27,543 nt of DNA from Amoebophrya sp. AT5.2 (lineage: Eukaryota > Sar > Dinophyceae > Syndiniales > Amoebophryaceae). The translations under genes were made by a program, and so were the position numbers. The notes under the pieces were generated by a model. The model did not search any database. It saw nothing but the letters and a program-made list of their open reading frames with translations, and was not told the origin of the DNA. Shown here piece by piece: positions 21,134 to 27,543 of the stretch. Positions within the stretch are counted from its first letter, which is position 1. Each line of letters opens with the position of its first letter. The stretch lies in contig RXOD01004153.1 in NCBI GenBank assembly GCA_005223375.1, forward strand, positions 1-27,543, in the 5' to 3' direction.

Positions 21134-24100
21134 ATGGAGGGTTTCTTTTATGCGCTGGTCTCTCGCCTCGCTGCCGGCTCGCCGGAGTGCAGCGATGCGC
21201 CGCCGCCGCGCCTCAGGAGGAACAGGAAGCGAAGCTCTCTACTGGTGTCGCCGCCCTGCAAAACCGTTTCTCTCCTTCCTGCAATGCCGACAAAGATCGC
21301 TCTCGCCTTCGCAGTTAGCATTAGCACAACCCTCACACCAGCAGGTGGTTTGCCCATCGCGGACATGTGTCGGCACGACCCGTCCATGGTCGAGGTGATC
21401 GAGGGAACCCTGCATCCGACCGTAGTGCGTCTGCAGAAAAAGTGCACGGAGGCGCAGTCGGACATCTTCCAGCGGGTTTCCGGGCACTTGGTGAAGCACA
21501 AGCTTGAGGAGTTCTGCTCGATCGGCATCGCCGCGCTGTTCGGGGCGCTGGACATTCTGGAGGCAGTGTGCGCGGACTACAACCGCATGCAGGATCGGGC
21601 GGTGCGCCAAAACGGGTTTCTGCGACACCGGGTGCTGGGCGAAGGCGGGACGCAGATGATAAGCGGGACCCGTGCAGCTGGGAAGAGCACGTCGGAAAGT
21701 TTCAAGGAGCAAGTAAGGTCCTCCTCCTCCTCGGCGAGCGACTTCTACTACCTGGGCTTCGACGCGGTGGCCACGAACGTGGGGCCGAGCGGGGGGCGCG
21801 GGTTTTCCTCGAACGCTGGCGTGAGTTCGTTCGTGAAGTCGGGGGCGCTCAACAACGGCAGAAAAGCGCGAAGTTTCGACTTCGAAGAAGCGGAAACGTC
21901 GAGTCTCCCACCACGACCAGAAACGGTCGACTCCACCTCGGGCGCGGTCCTCCCGGCCGCAAGCCGAAGCGACAGCAGGAGCTTCGATATCGGCGAATTC
22001 CTGCTGCAGGACGCGCAGCGCACGGCCGCAGGAGAAGACGCAGCTCCGTTGGAGTACCTCGACGTTGTTCAGGGTGTGTTCGAGAGTCGCGACGAGTTGA
22101 AGGAGAAAACGCTGCGCGGCAAGGTCGAGAAGATCGCGCGGCACTTGCGGTTTTGGAACGAGACGACGAACGAGCTGCTGACGGATTTCTCCACGGGCGA
22201 CGACTGGCGGCGTCCGATCGCGGAGAACTTCGCGGCCTTTCTCGACGACCCGGACGCGCTGTTTCCGTCGAATCCGATGAAACTGGCCAACCACCTGCTG
22301 AACTTCGCGCCCTACGTGGTCGAGGCGGTGCTGGCGACGGTGAAGGAGGTCGTGAACTACCATTTAGCGGACTTCAACGTGCGGAACCTGCCCGTGCTGC
22401 TGCAGCAGATCGAGTTTTTCCCAAAGCTGGTGCAGCCGGAACTGCGCAACAGCCACTTCTTTCCCCGGGGGGAGCGGTACTGCCGCGCGCTGCTGGGTTT
22501 CGACCGACGGCGGGACCCGCTGCTGGCGAAGCGGCGGCTGTTCACGGACGTGACGGGGCTCTTCAGTCTGCAGCCGACCCTGCTGGACCACCTGGAGTTC
22601 TACAGCGAGCAGCTGAGCTACACGGTCGTGGGCATGCAGCCGCGGGCGGTGATAGGGGCGGAGAAGCTGCAGGACACCTACCGCAAGGACTACGGGCGCG
22701 AGGAGGCGGTCGCGCGGGCCGAGCTGGCGAAGAAGTTTAAGATCTCGAAGGAGGACCTTCTGTGCAACGCCACCGGGCTGGCGTACACGCCGAGCAAGTG
22801 CCTCTTCGACGCGGGGTGGGGGAGCCTCACCTTCACCATCAACACCGAGGACCCGTACGACGCGACGCTCACCGTGTCGGAGATGACGGAGAAGGCATTG
22901 CTAGACTGGAGGAACAGCGACGTAGAGGTTTTGTCCCGCCCCGCCCCGTTCGTGCAGCCGGTGTCGAACGGCTCTATTTCGTACGACGAGATCATCGAGT
23001 CGGTCGACGGCGTCTACAAAACGCTGAACCACCCCACGCCGGACTTTATGTTCATTTCCCCCCTGGTCGGCAACTGCGTGATGATGGAGAAGCTCGGCCG
23101 CAGCCGGGACGACCAGAAGACGAAACGCAAACGAAACCCCCAGCTCGCCCCGAAGCTGATCGCGGTGCCGATCAACCCGCTGATCCCGCCGCCTTTCGAG
23201 TTCGTGCCAGACTTCAACAAGTGGCACGACCAGGAAATGTCGGGGGAGACTTCTACTTCCTCTGGAGGCACTGGCACGCCCGACGACACCGCGTGGCTGT
23301 TCGTACAGTGCAGCGTTAGTTCCGCGGAGAAAATTTTGGCGAAGCAGGGCTACGCCCTGCTGCAGATCGACCACGCGTTTGCGCTCTTCGGGAGAAAACT
23401 GGGGCCGGCGACGCGGTTCAACGACCGGAAGCCGCTGCGGGCGGAGGAGCTGTGGCTGCAGGGCTGGTTCTGCTCGCCCGCGGCGTACACGTTCATGGCG
23501 CTGCAGTGGAAAAGCGGTCTGGACACGGACTTTCTCATCGACAACAGCGTGGACAGTCTGTTGCGGGAGCAGGAGCTCTGCAGGTTCGCGGACCGCTTTT
23601 CGCTCCCCCTGGTAGCGAGCGAGGAGCTGCACGGACAGGAAGAGGGGAATCAGGGGAGCAGCGTCACGAAGGACAGCTGTGGCCGAGTGAAAGAGCAGCT
23701 GGAGGCAGAGGAGCGGGGTTTGGTGGCGCTGGTGGAGGGGGAGTTGGGTCTGGCGGCAGAAGGAAAACATGAGGGTCGCGAAAGTGGAGCGGAAGCAGAC
23801 GCCAGCGCGGGGTCCGTACTGTCTACGGCATCCCCGCTCGACCCGGGCTCGAAAGTCTCGCTCTTCGACGACTTCAACATCCTAAACCCGGCGGCGGCGC
23901 TGCGGCAGCGCAAGAACTATTTCTTCCGCGACTGGGAAATCGCCAACCCGGTGAATGAGCTAGGCAAAAAATACCTTTTGGAGTCCGAGAACCGCGGCCG
24001 CTGCTTGGACGAGCTGGGTATTTGTGAGTGCTTCGTGCCGTACCGCGGTCGCTTTTGCGAGCAGATCCAGTACTTGAAATCTTTCCACGGCACGAATAAA

Positions 24101-25153
24101 TCCGATCCGGGCCGGAAGAACGGCGGAAAAAAGCCCTTCAAGGCCGCGCTCCACTACCTCGTCGGCGACTCGCCGCGGCTGCTGCGCGACATGACGGTCT
24201 CGCTGCAGATTCTGTGGCGGAACTTCAACGCGCAACACGAGTATCCCGTCGTGATCTTCCACGACGGGCTGCCGCCCGCATCCCGGCAGCTCCTGATCGA
24301 AGCGTCCCCGAACCCGCTTTGGTTCGCCTTGGTGCACGACTACACGCAGATTCCCAAGCACCTCGCGGACAAGCTCCCCCAGTCCGACTTCGCCGGCTAC
24401 CCGCTCGGGTACCGCGGCATGTGCCGCTTCCGTTCCGGACCGATCTTCCTGCACCCGATGCTGAAGCAGTTCGACTACGCCTGGACGCTGGACACGGACG
24501 GCTACTTCCCGGCGAAGATCGTCGGCGACGCTTTGGACCCCATCCAGCGGATGCATACCCAAAATAAGACCTACATGTACTCGCACATCTCGCGCGACCA
24601 GGCGGGGCAGGTGCAGCATTTCTGGGAGTTCACGCGGCTCTACCTGGAGCACAAGGGCATCTCCGGGAAAAAAACGAAGCTGATGCGGCGGATAACCGAC
24701 GCTTTAGTTATGAGGGACACGTACTGGCATGAGTGGAATCGGCTGCTGTTCATGAACGACATCGAGCTGGTGCGGCTCAGCTGGTTCCAGGCGGATCTCT
24801 ACCAGGACTACTTCAACTTCCTGGACGCTCTCGGTGGGTTTTGGCTCTACCGCTGGGGGGACCACGGGATAAGAACGATCGCGATCGCGCTGCACCTCGG
24901 GGAGGAGTTTCTGGACCGCTTGGACGTGCCATACAGTCACCAGAGCGCCTGCGTGTGCCCAGAGGGAACGAAGTGCGTGAAGAGAAAAGACGGAAAGAAG
25001 AGCAACGACTGGAACCTGAAAAACGCCGTCGAAGAAGACGTGAGCCGCTCGTTTAAGTACGAGTGTGTCTGGCTCGCCGAGGGGGAGGTAGTGCCGGAAG
25101 AAGACCTGCATTTCGGCGTGGTGGACCCGATAAGGTTCTTCGGGGGGACGTGA
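21134..25153 (+). CDS. Multidomain secretory-pathway glycosyltransferase: EGF-like module plus GT15 (Kre2/Mnt1-type) domain
   Basis: A single 4-kb exon encodes 1339 residues. The first ATG is 21134, but the one at 21284 (residue 51) begins MPTKIALAFAVSISTTLTP, a cleaner signal peptide, and may be the true start. Residues about 80-950 are not recognised. A segment near 730-790 (AWLFVQCSVSSAEKILAKQG, then LLQIDHAFALFGRK) weakly recalls methyltransferase C-termini. Residues about 957-977 form an EGF-like module: CLDELGICECF then YRGRFCE. Residues about 1002-1285 match GT15, the fungal alpha-1,2-mannosyltransferase family: YPVVIFHDGLP, GYRGMCRFRSGPIF (from residue 1092), YAWTLDTDGYF with a DxD pair D1120 and D1122, NDIELVRLSWFQADLYQDYF with E1211, and LGGFWLYRWGDHGIRTIAIA. 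Kre2-like proteins usually have VEPD where this has LDTD. E1211 aligns with the glutamate of the family NFEI motif. The enzyme would act in the ER or Golgi lumen, presumably with GDP-mannose. The donor is inferred. Confidence 0.88.
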   Translation: MEGFFYALVSRLAAGSPECSDAPPPRLRRNRKRSSLLVSPPCKTVSLLPAMPTKIALAFAVSISTTLTPAGGLPIADMCRHDPSMVEVIEGTLHPTVVRLQKKCTEAQSDIFQRVSGHLVKHKLEEFCSIGIAALFGALDILEAVCADYNRMQDRAVRQNGFLRHRVLGEGGTQMISGTRAAGKSTSESFKEQVRSSSSSASDFYYLGFDAVATNVGPSGGRGFSSNAGVSSFVKSGALNNGRKARSFDFEEAETSSLPPRPETVDSTSGAVLPAASRSDSRSFDIGEFLLQDAQRTAAGEDAAPLEYLDVVQGVFESRDELKEKTLRGKVEKIARHLRFWNETTNELLTDFSTGDDWRRPIAENFAAFLDDPDALFPSNPMKLANHLLNFAPYVVEAVLATVKEVVNYHLADFNVRNLPVLLQQIEFFPKLVQPELRNSHFFPRGERYCRALLGFDRRRDPLLAKRRLFTDVTGLFSLQPTLLDHLEFYSEQLSYTVVGMQPRAVIGAEKLQDTYRKDYGREEAVARAELAKKFKISKEDLLCNATGLAYTPSKCLFDAGWGSLTFTINTEDPYDATLTVSEMTEKALLDWRNSDVEVLSRPAPFVQPVSNGSISYDEIIESVDGVYKTLNHPTPDFMFISPLVGNCVMMEKLGRSRDDQKTKRKRNPQLAPKLIAVPINPLIPPPFEFVPDFNKWHDQEMSGETSTSSGGTGTPDDTAWLFVQCSVSSAEKILAKQGYALLQIDHAFALFGRKLGPATRFNDRKPLRAEELWLQGWFCSPAAYTFMALQWKSGLDTDFLIDNSVDSLLREQELCRFADRFSLPLVASEELHGQEEGNQGSSVTKDSCGRVKEQLEAEERGLVALVEGELGLAAEGKHEGRESGAEADASAGSVLSTASPLDPGSKVSLFDDFNILNPAAALRQRKNYFFRDWEIANPVNELGKKYLLESENRGRCLDELGICECFVPYRGRFCEQIQYLKSFHGTNKSDPGRKNGGKKPFKAALHYLVGDSPRLLRDMTVSLQILWRNFNAQHEYPVVIFHDGLPPASRQLLIEASPNPLWFALVHDYTQIPKHLADKLPQSDFAGYPLGYRGMCRFRSGPIFLHPMLKQFDYAWTLDTDGYFPAKIVGDALDPIQRMHTQNKTYMYSHISRDQAGQVQHFWEFTRLYLEHKGISGKKTKLMRRITDALVMRDTYWHEWNRLLFMNDIELVRLSWFQADLYQDYFNFLDALGGFWLYRWGDHGIRTIAIALHLGEEFLDRLDVPYSHQSACVCPEGTKCVKRKDGKKSNDWNLKNAVEEDVSRSFKYECVWLAEGEVVPEEDLHFGVVDPIRFFGGT

Positions 25154-25736
25154 GGAGATTCGGTGGAGGGCTTGCTCGCAGTCGCTGCGTCGCATAAGTA
25201 GATACCTAGCGAATTATAAAATTCAAGAATGAGCGGAACGAATACTATTTCACGCTGCAGACACGACGATTACAGCAGCGTTTCGTACATGTGACGCCTT
25301 GGTCACGTGCGCCGACAATGCGCGGGAAATTTTTTTCGAAGCAGGCTGTGCAAATCCAATGAGCTCCAATTTTCTACGACGAAATACGTTGTCCTAAAAG
25401 CCGAATCCGGCTTTGTGACAGTTGTCCGCGAAAATCGAAGAAGGCACTTGTTCTTCGAATGATCTGTCAGATCCTGAAATTCGACCGCGATCCCTGCTTG
25501 ATCTGTCACTTGCCCCTGAATTGGAACCGAAACCTGAACAACAAGCGCCCGTAGACGCAACCACTGAATGTAACTCAAATGCTTTATTCCCCACCTCGTC
25601 CGTCACCGTCACAGAGCCAGAGCTGTGGCCAAACATAGTGAGAGCTACGCTAACCACGAGCTACGTAAAAGCTGAAGCACGAGTATTATTGCGAGAAGCA
25701 GATAGCTGATTCGGATTCCAAAGTCCACGACACAAA
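25154..25736. other. Intergenic spacer with an ATG-less open frame
   Basis: The spacer between the GT15 enzyme and RPB5 is 583 bases. A + strand frame at 25422-25709 has protein-like composition (SLLDLSLAPELEPKPEQQAP) and follows a possible acceptor (GTGACAG), but has no ATG and no matching upstream exon. The opposite strand is also open there, so I do not call a gene. Confidence 0.35.
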
Positions 25737-26850
25737 ATGGCTGAGCCGAACCCCAGCTCCCAGATCACCAAGCTGTGGCGGATCCGGAAGACCGTCGCGG
25801 AGATGCTTGAGGACAGGGGCTACGTTGTCTCGCACGGCTTCAAAAACGAAACCAGGGCACAGTTTGAGCAGGCGTGGCAGCAGGCGCAGACTGACGGTGT
25901 TGGCCGGGAGCGATTCGTCATCCTTTGCAGCATGCGCGACGACCCGGAAAAGAAAATATTAGTGTACTTGATTCTATTGCTGTGATTTCTCGAAAACTTG
26001 CACTCGCGGTTCTGGTCCCCGAGAACATGGCACGGTTTCAGCCTCTCTACTGATGTTCCACTTCCATCATTATTTGTTCTCGTCGCTCATCAAAAATTAC
26101 AATGCGCTTCACCCCATCCCCGCATACAGGTATTTTCCGGACGAGAACAAGCGTGTGGGGGTGAAGCCGATTCGCGTGCTCGCGGAGAAGATGACGGAGA
26201 ACAAAATCGAGCACGCGATTCTGGTGGTGCGACAGTCGCTCACGCCGTTCGCAAAGTCAGCCGTGGCGGAGACGCTTTCCAAAATGCGCATCGAAGTCTT
26301 CCACGAGAACGAGTTGGTTGTGAACATCACGAAGCACGACTTGGTGCCAAAACACCAGCCTTTGTCCGACGAGGAGAAAAGATACCTGCTGGACCGGTAT
26401 TACTGCTTTTACTGACTGACTGAAAAGTTGTCTGTTTCTACAGAGGACTTCATCTATTGGATACAGTCTCACGAGCGCCGTAGGTCGTTACCGGCAGCCC
26501 GCAGATTTAGTATCATTTAGATGATGACACCCCAACAGTTCAGTTCTGCTTCCGACCAGCGGATGACGAACCTTAAAACCACATCCTTCATCGCCCTGAA
26601 TTCTGGTGTTTTGCGCGGGTTTTCGAATGAAATTTTCTTGTCGAAGACCACATTGCAAACGCCATCGCAGCTAACTAAGCCCGCTTTTCAAACCCATTTC
26701 AGGTATCAGCTAAAGCCTTCGCAGCTGCCGAGAATACAGATGAATGATCCGATCGCGCGGTACTTCGGTCTTGTACGCGAGAAGGTGGTGAAAGTCATCC
26801 GACCAAGTGAAACCGCGGGGCGCTACGTTACCTACCGGCTGGTGGTATGA
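25737..26850 (+). CDS. RPB5: DNA-directed RNA polymerases I, II and III subunit RPB5
   Basis: Three exons (25737-25963, 26130-26396, 26703-26850) join through GT-AG introns of 166 and 306 nt, both in phase 2, giving 213 residues. Human RPB5 has about 210. RPB5 is shared by all three nuclear RNA polymerases and contributes to the lower jaw near downstream DNA. The N-terminal eukaryote-specific jaw domain begins [19 protein letters not shown] and ends with the [20 protein letters not shown] core. The middle carries [19 protein letters not shown] and [19 protein letters not shown]. The archaeal RpoH-like assembly domain closes the protein: [49 protein letters not shown]. Nothing essential appears missing. 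Both junctions are verified by restoring conserved family residues (LVYFP at the first, DRYQLK at the second), so they are a reliable guide to the splice rules of this genome. Confidence 0.97.
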
Positions 26851-27318
26851 AGATTCAGGAAGCTGGGAAAATGCATTTTGGTGGGCCGGTGGAAAAGGAT
26901 ATTAAGGAAAGTTTATTCTGACATACAGGCAGCAGAGTGACATTTCATTGATTTGATTTGCTGCTGCGACGGTTTGGCCCCACTCCTGTGCAGCGTCTCG
27001 AGCTGGGGATGGTGTTGCAAAGCCAGCGCTTGATTGCTCGAGGACTGCAGGCCACGGGCACTGTTAGGAACAAAGCAACCTGTTTGTCACTGATCTTCAC
27101 GGAACTTTTTTCATTGCGCGCAACAGCTAAGCAATCGGAAGAATACCCGGTGTGCAAAAAAGCGCAGGCGTTTTTACTTGATTTCGTTTGCTGCCCCCCG
27201 AACGGATGTGTTCTCGCTCTTTCGTCTCAGACTCAAAGCCGAAAGCGGAAGAAAGTCGTGTGGATGTGATCTTTCACTCGTCCCAGAACAGGAGCCAGAA
27301 ACAGAACCAGAAGCAAAG
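26851..27318. other. Intergenic spacer
   Basis: This 468-base spacer lies between RPB5 and the last gene. The 3' 130 bases are open in several frames, including one in frame with the next ATG (PEQEPETEPEAK), so the 5' UTR or an earlier start of that gene may reach into it. No RNA gene or repeat is seen. Confidence 0.4.
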
Positions 27319-27448
27319 ATGCAGTCCAGCCACCTGCAGTTTCCGACGCTTGGCGAGGCGCGCGCGAAGCGGTTCTCCGAGCTGCTGCGGGATCGGTCGT
27401 ACGAGCGGCGGAAGCTCGCCGCCTCCGAGCTTATGACCGGACCAGCTG
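27319..27448 (+). CDS. 5' exon of an unidentified gene, truncated by the window edge
   Basis: The ATG at 27319 opens MQSSHLQFPTLGEARAKRFS, then LLRDRSYERRKLAASELM and TGPAG, ending at a strong GTAAGT donor at 27449 (phase 1). A second GTAAGT donor lies 15 bases later at 27464. The charged helical stretch (RAKRFSELLRD, RRKLAASEL) resembles the first helices of HEAT-repeat proteins such as TOR-type kinases, but 43 residues are too few to decide. The last few codons overlap the right inverted-repeat arm. If the element actually begins at CTTATG (27430), the true exon would end slightly earlier, by a non-canonical junction. Confidence 0.5.
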
Positions 27449-27543
27449 GTAAGTGGGGAACTGGTAAGTACTGTGTAATGGGTTCCCTTGGGTGGCGGAT
27501 TGCCTTAGGTGGCGAGTGCCGATTAAGGCGCTCTGAACCGCCC
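27430..27543 (+). repeat. Right inverted-repeat arm, probable 5' end of an introner-like element
   Basis: This arm is the imperfect reverse complement of 31-150. It starts CTTATGACCGGACC, then has CTGGTAAGT at 27446-27454 and again at 27461-27469. The TTGGGTGGCGGATTGCC and TAGGTGGCGAGTGC boxes follow, with GAACCGCCC at the window end. GGTGGCG itself occurs twice inside the arm. On this strand the arm presents two consensus 5' splice donors, whereas the left arm presents two acceptors from the same box in reverse. The placement directly after a coding exon supports an intron-forming element rather than an intergenic repeat. Confidence 0.7.

Noticed and set aside
21239..22363. Minus-strand open frame of 374 codons, and another at 22901-23770
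   Set aside because: Both lie opposite the 4-kb GT15 exon and are explained by its high third-position GC.
1..27543. A single 27.5-kb transposon bounded by long terminal inverted repeats
   Set aside because: The interior holds ordinary housekeeping genes (RPB5, Alba) and no transposase, integrase or polymerase. Both arms abut coding exons in positions expected for introns. An assembly that breaks at repeated introners explains the symmetry better.
1..27543. CRISPR arrays, bacterial operons or ribosome binding sites
   Set aside because: Spliced eukaryotic genes dominate and no regularly spaced direct repeats are present.

Overview
This is nuclear DNA of a eukaryote, most likely a dinoflagellate. 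Every confident gene is on the + strand, coding DNA is GC-rich, and introns are short (about 74-306 nt, mostly GT...CAG with a G as the next exon base). One protein has the N-terminal KNTF motif and the C-terminal ITW...LK..DK...SPSF domain that I know from dinoflagellate proteins. Roughly ten genes in 27.5 kb with about 1 kb spacers suits a compact genome such as a syndinian (Amoebophrya-like) parasite better than the large Symbiodiniaceae genomes. That placement is an inference.

Layout: (1) 31-150, one arm of an inverted repeat, at the 5' edge of a gene for a membrane-anchored hevein-domain protein (151-3653). (2) 4182-5436, a coding-like but stop-interrupted stretch, probably a pseudogene. 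(3) 5476-6363, a CYTH-like protein. (4) 6618-7978, a DegT/DnrJ/EryC1-type sugar aminotransferase. (5) 8439-9350, an Alba-domain nucleic-acid-binding protein. (6) 10619-11875, a coiled-coil, low-complexity protein. (7) 12361-14152, a Cys-rich protein of unknown function. (8) 15290-19486, a five-exon dinoflagellate-type scaffold-like protein. (9) 21134-25153, a 1339-residue glycosyltransferase with an EGF-like module and a GT15 domain. (10) 25737-26850, RNA polymerase subunit RPB5. (11) 27319 to the edge, the start of another gene, which runs into the second inverted-repeat arm (27430-27543).

The genes form no evident pathway. RPB5 and Alba are housekeeping. The lectin-like protein, the sugar aminotransferase and the GT15 enzyme all relate to glycans, but their proximity may be chance. 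The most unusual structure is the inverted-repeat pair at the two ends. Each arm carries two copies of a 9-bp box that reads as a 5' splice site on one strand and as a 3' splice site on the other. This fits a family of intron-forming mobile elements (introners) whose terminal inverted repeats supply both splice sites. The window edges, probably assembly breaks, appear to fall inside two copies.
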